Below are positions 34,534-44,875 of a DNA stretch of 64,000 nucleotides, in pieces. The translations under genes and the position numbers were made by a program. Positions within the stretch are counted from its first letter, which is position 1, and each line of letters begins with the position of its first letter. The notes beneath the pieces are model-generated. The model was not told where the DNA came from. It did not search any database and was given only the letters and a program-made list of their open reading frames with translations. The DNA comes from Molossus alvarezi (Eukaryota; Chordata; Mammalia; Chiroptera; Molossidae), in NCBI GenBank assembly GCA_037176705.1, contig CM073886.1, positions 124,960,001 to 125,024,000 on the forward strand, read 5' to 3'.

Positions 34534-34796
34534 TTTTTTTTATTTTTTATTTTTTTTTATCCTCACCCGAGGATATTTTTCCATTTTTTGTACAGATAGA
34601 GTGGGAGGGAGAGAGAGGAAGAGAGAGAGAGAGAGAAACATCGATGTGAAGGGACACATCGAGTGGCTGCCACCCACACGACCAACCAGGGCCGGGGACA
34701 AACTGCAACCGAGGTACGTGCCCTTAGCGGGAACTGAACCCGGGTCTCTCCGGACCGCAGGCCGACGCTCTAACCGCTGAGCCAAACCGGCCAGGG
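34534..34796 (-). mobile_element. Ves-type SINE (type A), full length, young
   Basis: Minus copy with all parts intact: tail complement 'ATCCTCACCCGAGGATAT', GA core, box B complement 'GGGAACTGAACCCGGG', box A complement 'CTCTAACCGCTGAGCCAAACC', head 'GGCCAGGGC'. Exact 17-bp target-site duplication CCACATTGAGGTTTTAT at 34517-34533 and 34797-34813. The 86-codon ORF across it is non-functional SINE translation. Confidence 0.98.
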
Positions 34797-34813
34797 CCAC
34801 ATTGAGGTTTTAT

Positions 34814-35930
34814 ACATACCTACAATGATGATCACATGAACCAAGAAAATAAGAAATGATAATTTAATTGATGCCATGAGTTTCAACTACAATTAGAGCA
34901 ATAAAATTCATAATTTGGTTGATAGTAACTTTCCCCACCACAACCCTGCCAAAGTGCTTAGGGGCAATAAGGGTAATTAAAACTAATCAAAGAAAATAAA
35001 GCTAATTAAAACCATAAGCTAGAACTAGGGTGATGGTTAGATTGTCATCTTAGCCAGTATGTTCATTCCTTTATCTTATTCCAAAAGACCAGGGAACCTT
35101 CTGTTGTCATTCACACTCTTCTTCTAGTGGGAAGCTGAGGGGTGGGAAACGTGAAAGAGGTACTAGACTGAAACCCAACAGGCCCGCAGAGTGTACCTGT
35201 GGGCCCGTGCTCCCTCCCAGTCCCCATGTTCTTTCGCTGTGTCCTTTTCCATTGGCATTCTCAGATGTCACTTTCCAGTTCTCAAAAGGTAGGAAGTTTA
35301 GTTTTGGTTTTTGGATTTGCTTCCATGGATCTACCTGTTGCCTCTGAGCTGCTGGGAGACCAGAAACCGCATTCAGGGTCCCTCTGCCACTGGCTGCCTT
35401 CAATGGCTGCTCTTGAAAGGAAAAGAGAGAGAAAGACAGTGACCAATTGCATGGTCTTTGCACTTCTGAGACCCAGTGAAATTCTATTCAGTCTGTCAAG
35501 AGTATGAACTGATTGGTTCATATTAGGCCAGCTCTCTCTACTGAAACCTTACTTTACTCAGAATAACTTCTTCAAAGTTGTCCATTGGATCTTCCAGCTA
35601 CTATAACAAGCACTTCATTTGCTTCCTCTGCATGTCTCACAACAGAAAACAATCTGGTTATAAAATACTATGTTAAGAAAAAAATATAGGGAGCACTTAA
35701 TACACTATGAGCCAAATACAGTTTTGTTTATATTATATAAGTTTATTCATCTAATTAACTCACAAAAATTATGAAGTATAAATATAGGTGTGACATTTGT
35801 GCAAATATGACATGTAATAAAAATGTTATGTGACATTAACATGAAAACATTATCTTTTTTTAAATAGTGTTTCTCGGAGAATTCAGTTCTTCAATCTTTG
35901 CAAAATCATGAATTTAACACTAAATGTAAA
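34814..35930. other. Non-genic stretch
   Basis: ORFs of 118 (minus, 35107-35463) and 102 (plus, 35199-35507) codons overlap each other on opposite strands; neither has a recognised domain. No repeat recognised. Confidence 0.5.
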
Positions 35931-35944
35931 AGCATTTCACTATT

Positions 35945-36205
35945 AAAAAAATTTTTTTTCTTAATCCCGAGGACACTTTTTCATTTATCTTCAGATAGAG
36001 TGGGAGGGGGAGGGGGGGAGAGAGAGAGAGAGAGAGAGAGAAACATTGATGCAAGAGAGACACATTGATTGGCTGCCTCCCGCATGATCCCAACCGAGGC
36101 CGGGGACCAAACCACAACCCAGGTAATGCCCTTGACCACAATTGAACCCATGACTCTTCTGTCTGTGGACCAATGCTCTAACAACTGAGCCAAACTGGCC
36201 AGGGC
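35945..36205 (-). mobile_element. Ves-type SINE (type A, older)
   Basis: Minus copy: 'TTAATCCCGAGGACACTTTTTC', GA core with a GGGGGAGGGGGGG run, body and head complement 'ACTGAGCCAAACTGGCCAGGG'. Box B complement is changed ('ACAATTGAACCCATG'). Target-site duplication AGCATTTCACTATT/AGCAATTCACCATT at 35931-35944 and 36206-36219 (two mismatches). Confidence 0.95.
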
Positions 36206-36369
36206 AGCAATTCACCATTTGTATTGTTCTAAAACATACCAGAAGGAATCAACATGCATCCCTAACATATGGAAGCTTATGTTTATGGCTGTTTTCTTTA
36301 CATAATCATATGATAACTTATTTTCATCAATTGTTCTAAAGCTAATTACATTGAGGAAGACTAGAAAGA

Positions 36370-36478
36370 ACATGGAACTGAACCTGGCTTTGTGCTTTGA
36401 CTAGCTGTGTCACTTGAGGAAGTCACATAACTCTATGACCCACTTTCTCATCTATAAAATGAAGAGCATATCTTTTAT
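36370..36478 (+). repeat. MIR SINE relic
   Basis: 'GACTAGCTGTGTCACTTGAGGAAGTCACATAACTCTATGACCCACTTTCTCATCTATAAAATGAAGAG' follows the MIR core in plus orientation. Confidence 0.8.
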
Positions 36479-36642
36479 TGTCTGCTTTGACTGAAAAAGC
36501 GAATTTAGTACACATGCCATCGATGATCCATTTAAGGATGTTTTCCATTTCTGTTACATCTTCATCTTCCCATTGCCCACTAGTCAATGATCAGTCCCTA
36601 CCTCATGTCACCCCTTGCTAAAGTACTAAGGATGCAATTTGT

Positions 36643-36674
36643 AAAAAAACAAACAAACAAACAAACAAAAAAAC
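36643..36674. repeat. (AAAC)n microsatellite
   Basis: About five AAAC units bordered by A-runs. Confidence 0.9.
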
Positions 36675-36965
36675 ACATTACTTTTGTCTTCTGCGAGACC
36701 ATAATGGGGTGTGATAACAGTCATGTAAACCAGTACCTCTAACGCAATGTTGTCATTGTTGTAGCAGGGAGAGGGTCCCCGTGCTGCAGGAGAACAAACA
36801 GGAATTAGGGTGATCAGAAAGACTTCACACAGGATGTGACATTTGACTAGTGCCCTGAAAGGTGAATATTTCTTATTTTTGCATAATATTGTCCTTCTCT
36901 TCACTCACTACTACTTTAATGGGTATTTAGTCTTCCTTCATGACATTTTAAAAACCAGTGCTCCC

Positions 36966-37239
36966 GCCCTGGCCGGTTTGGCTCAGCGGTTAGAGCATCG
37001 GCCTGTGGTCCGGAGAGACCCAGGTTCGGTTCCCGCTAAGGGCGCGTACCTCGGTTGCAGTTTGTCCCCGGCCCTGGTTGGTTGTGCGGGTGGCAGCCAC
37101 TCGATGTGTTCCTTTCACATCGATGTTTCTCTCTCTCTCTCTGTTCCTCTCTCTCCCTCCCACTCTACCTGAACAAAAAATGGAAAAATGTCCTCGGGTG
37201 AGGATAAAAAAAATAAAAATAAAAATAAATAAATAAATA
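36966..37239 (+). mobile_element. Ves-type SINE (type A), full length, young
   Basis: Intact head 'GCCCTGGCCGGTTTGGCTCAGCGGTTAGAG', box B 'GGTTCGGTTCCC', CT core, 'TGTCCTCGGGTGAGGAT', then a (AAAT)n tail. Exact 15-bp target-site duplication AAAACCAGTGCTCCC at 36951-36965 and 37240-37254. The right copy doubles as the left flank of the L1 at 37255. Confidence 0.98.
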
Positions 37240-37254
37240 AAAACCAGTGCTCCC

Positions 37255-37740
37255 TATTTACAATAGCTAAGATCTGGAAACAGCCCAAGTGTCCATCAGT
37301 AGACGAATGGATATAAAAGCTGTGGTACATATACACAATGGAGTACTATGCAGCTATAAGAAGAAAGATCTCTTATCCTTTGAGATGACATGGAGGGACC
37401 TAGAGAGTATCATCCTGAGTGAGGCAAGCCAAACAGAGAAAGACAAATATCATATGATCTCATTTATTTGTGGAATATAATGAACATAACAGTCTGAGGA
37501 ATGGGGTAGTCCCAGAGACGTGGAGGTGGGGTACAGACTGACAATCCCCAGAAGAGAGGATGGTGGGGGGAGATAAACCACAGAACTTATATGCATGTGT
37601 GCATGAACAGTGGACATGGACAACAAACTGGGGACAGGGCGGGGAGGGAGGGGGAGGGGGCAATCAGTGGGGGGAAAAGGAGAAACATCTGTAACAAAAA
37701 TTAATTAATAAAAAAGAAAAAAAAATTAATTAATTAATTA
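37255..37740 (+). mobile_element. Bat L1 3' end insertion (5' truncated)
   Basis: Begins inside the ORF2 tail region 'TATTTACAATAGCTAAGATCTGG', runs through 'GTACATATACACAATGGAGTACTATGCAGC', 'ATCTCATTTATTTGTGGAATATAATG' and the G-rich 3' UTR tract (37632-37660), and ends 'AACATCTGTAACAAAAATTAATTAATAAAA' plus an (ATTA)n-type tail. A third copy of the target site (AAAACAGTGCTCC) follows at about 37742-37754. ORF2 is reduced to a short tail. Confidence 0.93.
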
Positions 37741-37754
37741 AAAAACAGTGCTCC

Positions 37755-38126
37755 AATGAACTTGACCATGGCCCTAAATAAAATTCCCTGCTGACCAGGT
37801 GCCAAAGTAAAAACCACATTTCATCTCCCTTTCAGTGTGCGAATGAATTAGAAATAGTGAATTAAACAGAATGGGGAAGTGGCCTGAAGATATAAATACA
37901 GTCAACTGACACCATCCAAAGAGCTCAGGGTCTCCTTGTCTCATTAGCAAACTCCACTGTAGAAGTCTGCAGATGCTCTGGGACTTTGCACTTTCGCCAG
38001 CTTACATACGCAAACTCGTAGGTAAGCAACTCTAGCCAAAGAGTTAAGCTTCCATTTCTCTTTGGGGATATTGTCGACCTATAAGAACATGTACTGACAC
38101 ACCTGTGACATGGTGGCTCCAGCATC
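37755..38126. other. Non-genic stretch
   Basis: No repeat or exon recognised. Confidence 0.5.
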
Positions 38127-38300
38127 TCTATTAGGACATCCCCAGCAGCACACTCCAAACAAGTCTTCTATCAGCACACCCAGAGCTGTGCACACCAACC
38201 TGCCTCTATCAGTACACCCAGAGCTGTACACGCCAACCTGCCTCCACTGACACGCCCAGAGCTGTACCCTCCAACCTGCCTTTATCAATACACACAGCAG
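38127..38300. repeat. 38-bp minisatellite, about 4.5 copies
   Basis: Units at 38167-38204, 38205-38242 and 38243-38280 are each exactly 38 bp (TCTATCAGCACACCCAGAGC... ending CAACCTGCC) with few differences. A diverged copy precedes them (38127-38166) and a partial copy follows (38281-38300). The period is not a multiple of three, so the 69-codon minus ORF over it does not encode a peptide repeat. Confidence 0.93.
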
Positions 38301-38534
38301 CGCTTTGACTCCAAGCCAACTAACCTATTTCTTCATAGCAACAACTGCATCGGGATAGTATTGGTGTGGAAAGATTCACAGGTTGGTGTGGCAATGTGCC
38401 AAAGTGAATGGCATAAAACCTCAAAGACGCGCACAGTGAGACCCTCCAGTGGGATCTTGGAGCAAACGAAAACTCGTGTGTTTACATGAAAAATGAACCC
38501 TATGTCTGGCAAGAGCTGATTCAAAGTGGCAGTT

Positions 38535-38930
38535 CTTATGCACTGTGGGCACGGCTACAACTGGAAGGCTGCAACCCTTTGGAAAGTAATTGACTCCCCT
38601 GTATCAAACACTGGAAATGTTCAGACTCTTGGACACAGCTCCTGGGATGTAACCCTACTTATAGAAAAATCTTTTTGCATGAAGGTGATCATCACAGGGT
38701 AGTTTATGGTAAAAACATGCAGTAAAATCCAAAATTCTAACAATAAGAGAATGGTTTACTAAAATTATTGTACATTTATATCTTAGTATACAATAGACCC
38801 TCAAGTAAAACTTAACAAAGAATTTATGAAACCTTGAAATACACATAGTTTACAATGTTAAAGGAATAGCTCAAAATGCAAAACTGAATAAACAGTTGAG
38901 TTTTTTACCACAACCATGCTTTAAAGCCAA
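38535..38930 (+). mobile_element. Old L1M/HAL1 fragment, left part
   Basis: 'TATAGAAAAATCTTTTTGCATGAAGGTGATCATCACAGGGTAGTTTATGG', 'ATTCTAACAATAAGAGAATGGTTTACTAAAATTATTG' and 'AAGGAATAGCTCAAAATGCAAAACTG' follow an L1M/HAL1 ORF2-end pattern. It resumes at 39345 after a young L1 and a SINE. Confidence 0.55.
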
Positions 38931-39118
38931 AGAACTCATACTCATATATGCGCAGCCAATCAACGCAGACATTAGGTTGGGGAAAGCAGGAGGGGGTTGG
39001 GGGCAGGGAAAAGGGGGTCAAAGGGGGACATCTGTAATACTTTCAACAATAAAAAATTTTAAAAATAAATAAAAGTAAATAAATAAATTACTTAAAAATA
39101 AAAACGCATTTAAAAATA
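38931..39118 (+). mobile_element. Bat L1 3' UTR, very short insertion
   Basis: 'CATATATGCGCAGCCAATCAACGCAGACATTAGG', G-rich tract (38985-39028), 'ACATCTGTAATACTTTCAACAATAAAAAATT' and an A-rich tail, matching only the last part of the bat L1 3' UTR. Confidence 0.85.
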
Positions 39119-39123
39119 GATTG

Positions 39124-39330
39124 AGCCCAGCCGGTGTGGTTCAGTGGCTGAGAGTCGATCCATGTACCAAGGGGTCACCAGTTTGATTCCCAGTCAGGGC
39201 ACATGTCCAGGTTGTGGGCCAAATCCCTAGTGGGGGGCGTGCAGGAGGCGGCCAGTCGATGTTCTCTCTCATCAATGTTTCTATGTCTCTCCCTCTCCCT
39301 TCCTCTCTCTCTAAAACCAGTAAAGAAGAA
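39124..39330 (+). mobile_element. Ves-type SINE (type B)
   Basis: Head 'CCCAGCCGGTGTGGTTCAGTGG', box B 'CAGTTTGATTCCC', 'CCTAGTGGGGGGCGTGCAGGAGGCGGCC', CT core, 'TAAAACCAGTAAAG' tail. Possible duplication AAAAATAGATTG/GAAAAAGATTG. It inserted in the A-rich tail of the preceding L1. Confidence 0.93.
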
Positions 39331-39344
39331 GAAAAAGATTGGCA

Positions 39345-39470
39345 GAAAATACACCTAAAAAACTCCCAGTGGTTGCCTTTGAGTAAAATTAATTGACTGA
39401 CATTGATATTATTTTACTTTTAATATTTCCTATGTTTTCTCTAATGAAGTTCAAAACATAAAATTAAGTG
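39345..39470 (+). mobile_element. Old L1M/HAL1 fragment, right part
   Basis: 'CAGTGGTTGCCTTTGAGTAAAATTAATTGACTGACATTGATATTATTTTAC' and 'TTTCCTATGTTTTCTCTAATGAAG' continue the 3' end of the old element at 38535-38930. Confidence 0.5.
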
Positions 39471-39769
39471 CATTGAATGCAATAACTTGGCGTGGCCCTG
39501 TTTAGGCATGGTGTTAGATATTCACAGATCCACAGACAGCCAGACAGATCAATGGCCAACATGAGCCAACACAAAGTCCAAACAGATGTCAGTGAGCTGA
39601 ACAGCTAAGGGAGGCACAGTGACATAAAACAGGGAAGATAGATTCCCAGGACTTATGAGTAATAAAAAGATAAATACTGAGAAAATGCACTATTAACAAC
39701 GCTTTTCATCTTCTGAATACTCAGCACAATAGATGAATTCAGATCCTTAATCTAACCAACAGACGAATT

Positions 39770-39890
39770 TAGTAAATTCAGCAAATCTTTATTGAGAACC
39801 TGCTGTGTACCAGGTACTTGTCCATGTGTCTAGGACACAAAGATAAATGTGACCTGTTCCCTGCCTTCAAGAAGCTTAGCAGTGCTAAGG
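39770..39890 (-). repeat. L2 3' end relic
   Basis: 'TCAGCAAATCTTTATTGAGAACCTGCTGTGTACCAGGTACTTG' and 'CCTGTTCCCTGCCTTCAAGAAGCTTAGCAG' are the complement of the LINE-2 3' end. Confidence 0.78.
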
Positions 39891-40245
39891 CTTTGGCAGT
39901 GCTATGGCTTTTATTATATCTGGATTTAATTAATGCAGGTATCTTCCAGAAAACTGCCTAAAGATAAGAAATTTTAAAATATTTCACTTAGACTAGTGGG
40001 AAGGAACAAAAATTAAATTCCAAAGACTGGCTGATAAAAAAGATTAAAATATGCAGTTAGAAAATCAAGTTAAAAGTTCATCAATTCATGCTGAGATCCC
40101 ACAGCTGCTAACACCAGCACAGGCTGAAGGCAGAAGTCAGCTTAGCAGCAGTGAATGAGTTGGTCAGAACCATTTCTTGAGTGCCCACTGTAGCCAGACA
40201 CAATGTAAAGGCACTGTGAAATAGTGAACTAGAATCCAAAACACC
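39891..40245. other. Non-genic stretch
   Basis: No clear element; a weak L2/MIR-like segment 'CATTTCTTGAGTGCCCACTGTAGCCAGACACAATG' lies at about 40165-40205. Confidence 0.45.
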
Positions 40246-40249
40246 AGCC

Positions 40250-40765
40250 AGAAAAAATATATGCATTCGTTCATTCATAGCAACATTATTCACAATAGCT
40301 AAGATCTAGAAACAGTCCAAGCTCCCATCAGTAAATGAGTGGATAAGAAAGCTGTGGTATATTACACAATGGAATACTACGCAGCTATAAAAAAGAAAGA
40401 ACTCGTATCCTTTGCAACAGTGTGAATGCACCTGGAGATTATTAAGCTAAGCCAGTCACAGAAAGACAAATGCCATATGATCTCACTTATATGTGGCATC
40501 TAATAAGCAAAATAAACTAGATGAACAAATCAGAACCAGAGGCATGGATACATGGAACAGACTAATGGATGTCAGAGGGAAGAGGGATAGAAGAGTCTAG
40601 AAAGGTGAAAGAACATATATGCACAGCCCTTAGACACAGACAACAGTGTGGTGGAGGCCAAGGGAGAGGGTGTGGCCGGGGCTGGGTGGAGGTGGACAAG
40701 GGGGAGGGGATCAGGGACATCTGTAATAGTGTCAACAATAAAAAATAAATAAAAATTAAAAAGTG
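40250..40765 (+). mobile_element. Bat L1 3' end (5' truncated)
   Basis: 'CATTATTCACAATAGCTAAGATCTAGAAACAGTCCAAGC', 'ACACAATGGAATACTACGCAGCTATAAAAAAG', 'AGACAAATGCCATATGATCTCACTTATATGTGG', 'AACATATATGCACAGCCCTTAGACACAGACAACAG', ending 'ACATCTGTAATAGTGTCAACAATAAAAAATAAAT'. Same family as 10555, 37255 and 38931; stops in the ORF2 tail make it inactive. Confidence 0.92.
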
Positions 40766-41099
40766 CACAAAGAACATCCAATCTTCTCCCCCAAGAAGAT
40801 TCTGCACTAATTTGGGAAACAAAAATCACAAAAGAAATATTTAAAGGAAACTTGTGTAAGTTTCACTTATCAATAAATCCAAATGGAACAACGGTATGTG
40901 AAAATCAAGAGGACACCACACAGAACAGGCAGCATAATCTAGGGTGGGAATCATGGAACGTTCTCTGCAAAAGTGTATTAGAAGCTGCATGCTGAAAGTA
41001 GTGAGGGACGGGGACCGCGACAAGGGAAAGGCGCTTGCCGGAGGGAAATAAGGACGAGCAGGACGAGACCAGGAGACCGAGCGTGGCTGGACTCTAGCC

Positions 41100-41260
41100 C
41101 AGTGATTCCAGACTCTGACTGTACCTGGGAGCTTTAAAACACACCCACACCCAAAGATTCTGACTTCACTGACCTGGGCAGGGCCGGGGCATTCGTATTT
41201 TTAAGAAAATTACCCAAGCAGTTCTGGTGTTCAGCCAACGTGGAGGGCCCTGGGGTAAAA
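41100..41260. mobile_element. MER5A-like hAT relic
   Basis: 'CAGTGATTCCAGACTCTGACTGTACCTGGGAGCTTTAAAAC', 'CAAAGATTCTGACTTCACTGACCTGGGCAGGGCCGGGGCATTCGTATTTTTAAG' match MER5A from the left terminus through the centre. Confidence 0.8.
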
Positions 41261-41344
41261 AGATCATGTAACTGAATGTGGGGAGATGATGTACTTGAAA
41301 CGGGAGCCGGATATTTGCAACTTAGTTAAAAGACGGTTTTAAAC

Positions 41345-41466
41345 TCCATAATTAATTTGGCTTCTTAGACTGTGAATTCCTTGGAAGTAGGAACCATGTT
41401 TTGACTCATTTTGTACAAACATAATATTAAACTAGACCTTTTGAATAAATGGTTGAATAAAGGAAC
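41345..41466 (+). repeat. L2 3' end relic
   Basis: 'TAGACTGTGAATTCCTTGGAAGTAGGAACCATG' followed by 'TTGAATAAATGGTTGAATAAAGGAA' fits the end of LINE-2. Confidence 0.72.
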
Positions 41467-41577
41467 AACTACAAAAAGTGAAAAACAATCACTGTAGGCA
41501 CTAGACCCAACAGATGAGATGATGGTAACGGTTAAGAGAGATGACGTCAGTGTTACACGGAAGGGAAGAGAGATGGG

Positions 41578-41732
41578 CAGTAGCTGACATCTACTGTGCT
41601 CCCCATGTACCGGGCATTTCACAAGCAGTGTGTTGTTTCAGACTCAAGCCAGTCTATTAAGTGGACATTATTATCTCAAATGAGAGAATTGAGGGTTTAT
41701 TAGCAGCGAAGCTGGAATCTGGCTCTCCCAGA
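41578..41732 (-). repeat. MIR SINE relic
   Basis: 'ACATCTACTGTGCTCCCCATGTACCGGGCATTTCACAAGCAG', 'TTAAGTGGACATTATTATCTCAAATGAGAGAATTGAGG' and 'TTAGCAGCGAAGCTGGAATCTGGC' are the complement of MIR. Confidence 0.72.
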
Positions 41733-44043
41733 ATGACGCAATGGTTCCTTAAAGGATGTGAGCAAACAGTACACAAACCAACGCGGGCCCACATCTCTGG
41801 ACGGAGGTCCAGCTTCGACCGATGCTGCGGAAGTGGCATGTGATTTAATTAATATATTTACCTAACTACAAGATCAGAGCTCTTAACAGTAATCAGAGAT
41901 GGGTCAACATCTGATGTTTCTAGAAAATCATTTCTGTTGCTTTGACTCTTCTCACATCGGATTTTATTAGAAACGTAATAGAAAACATGTCCCATTGCAC
42001 TTCGTTTTGAAATAGGAAATACAACTGCTTTACCATTTAGGGGGGAATGTTTGCCATCCGTTGTTTCTCTGCTCACATTTAAAGAAGCTTTTTCCTTTCC
42101 CCCTTTCAGTGCTGTCTGACAAGAAATGTCTCCACTCTGTCTGACGCCACGTGTTATCTAGACTACAGGTCAGGCTTACACGTCAACAGAAACAAGAAAT
42201 TAATCCTCTCGCGCTCATTTGTTAAAGACTGTGATCGACTTTAAAAAGTTGCACTGGATGACCGTATACTGGGAACTACAAGAGGACCAGCCACTCAAAA
42301 CAGTAAATTTGCTTAAAAAGTAAAATTGAGGACATTTTAGGCAATATTACCCTCCACCAAGGATAAGTCAAAGACCTCAGTTTACAAAAGGAATAACTTA
42401 GCCACGCCCAGGAGAAAGATGGGAAAGCACCCTATCAGCATTGAGCAATATTGATGTAGTCAAGCTAAACGCAGTAACTGCTTTGTGATTTCTTCGGGAA
42501 AACAGAAACCGGAACTGTAGACAGGCTCTGTATTTAGGGATAAGCAGGAGCCGATTTACTCGAACAACAGTTTGCAATATATTGCCAACTACAAACACAG
42601 CTGAGTTCTTCTCTCCTTAAAACACTTTCACTTTGTAATTTTAACCACAAAAATCATATAACCTTTACACATTTTCTACTCTCCCTCCTTTTTATATGAT
42701 AACCTTATCACTGAAAACCTTAAATTAGCTCAGTCTCAGTAACTACTCTCTCTGAAATATTCATTCATTAATAAAATGTGCTCATATTTTTAAATACCAA
42801 TTTTTTAATGTCCCTCTTTCTATTATAAATGGCATCATCACTGGTATCCAAGCTTCAATGCCCTGCTGGGAGCTTCACATTTGGCTTGAATTCTTCACTG
42901 GGGATACTCGAAATGCCCTTTGACCGTCTCTGAAAGAAGAGAAAGTTCCATTAGCGATCTTTAGAACTAGCTCAGTGCCCTTTGGCAGGGAACTTACTAC
43001 TGAGTCTCCTGCATCATCTGGAAAGGTAATTTTAGGGTGGAAGGGTCTTTCTAACTTATAGCATGTAAGATCGGGGCTTTTCTGTAGGTCAGCTGAGGAA
43101 GGGCTGTGCAGAGGAGACAGAAATCGTCCCTGTTGGGGACATGACTGTCCAGTAAGACTGTCACTTTATATAATAGCTGTAAATTCCATTTATTTCCATT
43201 TTCGCTCCCGACATCTCTCACCGTTATACACTGTGTCCTAGTCTTCATTCCAAACTGAAAGAAAAAGGGAAGTGAACTGTGTTAAAATAGTGCAAAGATT
43301 ACGTAATCAAAGGCAGAACTCAAACCATAAAACAGTTGCTACAGTACAACCGCCAAACCCCAGCTGGAGATCGACACCACCAAGAGAGGCCAAGCCCTCG
43401 CCTAAATTTGGTTCATTGAAATGAAAGTATTTTGGGAAGGCAGCCAGGCCCGAAGTTGATCCCCCATGAGGGTCCCAGCGGTCACAGACCCTCCATATCT
43501 AGATGAGCCGAGGTCCTGGTTTCAGCAGACCACACTTGCCAAGCTCCGTGCCCAGCATGCAGCCCAGACTTTCCCTGCCCAATCAGCTGTGGGCATATGG
43601 TGTTCTTCTCTTCCTTTTTTCTTTCCTGAGTGACTGCTTTCCACAGAGACGAGGTGTCCGGTCGTCTTTCTGTCGCTGTAATACAGTGCTTTGCGAGAAA
43701 TGCTGTGGAATTAAACGTTCTAAGTGGATGCTGTGCTATCAGCAAGGGTCTTCTCATTGCAAACACACCGATGGGACGATCTATTTCTGTACCTTCAGCC
43801 CAGTTCTGCAAAACTACTATGTGGGACTTCCTTGCACCAAGTCGATGGGTAGGATGTCATGTTTTATATACAGCACTCAAATAATATCTGTCCGTAATCT
43901 GAATATTCGTCTTCAAACTTGCTCCTTTATGAGGTGAGATTTAGCTGTCAAAGCCTTTTCTTCTTATTCTAATGCAAAATAAATAAATAAAAGTGGGGCG
44001 AGGGGGGAATTCAACAATTCTACATGACATCAAAAAATTAATT
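41733..44043. other. Non-genic stretch with an ORF cluster
   Basis: No repeat recognised. At 43482-43937 three ORFs overlap (144 and 84 codons on plus, 109 on minus). None is recognised; a polypyrimidine tract ending 'GCTTTCCACAG' at 43647 resembles a splice acceptor. The plus 144-codon frame is Cys-rich in its middle but fits no cysteine motif I know. Confidence 0.45.
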
Positions 44044-44271
44044 TAGCCCTGGCTGGTTTGGCTGTGGTTAGAGTGTTGGCCTGCGGTCCGGAGAGACCTG
44101 GGTTCGGTTCCCGCTAAGGGCACGTACCTCGGTTGCAGTTTGTCCCCGGCCCTGGTTGGGTTGTGTGGGTGGCAGCCACTCGATGTGTCCCTTTCACGTC
44201 AATGTTTCTCTCTCTCTCTCCCTCCCTCTCTATCTGAACAAAATATCGAAAAATGTCCTCGGGTGAGGATA
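44044..44271 (+). mobile_element. Ves-type SINE (type A) with box A deletion
   Basis: Nearly complete type A copy with intact box B ('GGTTCGGTTCCC'), CT core and 'TGTCCTCGGGTGAGGAT' tail. In the head 'GGCTGTGGTTAG' replaces 'GGCTCAGCGGTTAG': two bases are lost and one changed in box A. A-rich flanks make the target-site duplication uncertain. Confidence 0.94.
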
Positions 44272-44689
44272 AAAAAAAATTAGATACTCGTAACTATTAG
44301 CACTCTTTGTATTCCAAAACTCTACAGTTTCTGTTTCAACACTGAATGACAGCAAAAGGCTTTCCTTTTATTTTTTTTTTAAATAAAGTCAAATTGAGAG
44401 AAAACTGAACATAATTTCCCAAAGCATCTTCAGTCAATAATCTTCCTAGCTACTGAATTTTCTCTACATTCATTTTCTCATCACACACACAAAAAATAAT
44501 AATAAAGTAAGGAAGTTAGAAGACTTTTTTCAGTTCAAAAATATCATTAAAAAAGTTCTCTGGTCAGTGAGGTTAAGTGCAAAAGTAAGGGGGATGTTTC
44601 CACATACAAACATCTGACCCACTTCCCACTGCCTGTAAAACATTCTCTGGGCACAGTAGTGATCGTAACAACCATCTGAGGTTCTGCCT

Positions 44690-44875
44690 TTGTTCAGAGC
44701 GTTCCCCACATTTTCTCCACCCGACTTCCATAACGACCTTGTGAGATCAGTATTGTCATTATCCCCATTTTACAGAGAGAGAAACGGCGGCTCAGAGACA
44801 TCAAGTAACTTGTAGGTAACTTTTTTTCTTCTTATGGAAAAAGGGGAAAAGGGAGACTTGTCCAAGACCTCACAC
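44690..44875 (-). repeat. MIR SINE relic
   Basis: 'CCCCACATTTTCTCCACCCGACTTCCATAACGACCTTGTGAGATCAGTATTGTCATTATCCCCATTTTACAGAGAGAGAAACGGCGGCTCAGAG' is the complement of MIR; a T-rich insertion separates its end at about 44820. Confidence 0.82.

Noticed and set aside
34540..34800. Recurring peptide ORF (about 60-110 codons, 'GLAQRLERRPAVRRDPGSVP...') seen in several places
   Set aside because: It recurs at 3948, 17283, 34540, 36843 and 62166 because each lies on a type A Ves SINE read in the same frame. It is translation of a pol III repeat, not a protein family.
35107..35507. 118- and 102-codon ORFs on opposite strands
   Set aside because: They overlap head-on, with no family resemblance; both cannot be selected and neither shows a coding signature by eye.
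38127..38300. CRISPR-like array
   Set aside because: Units are contiguous without unique spacers, and the genome is mammalian. It is a minisatellite.
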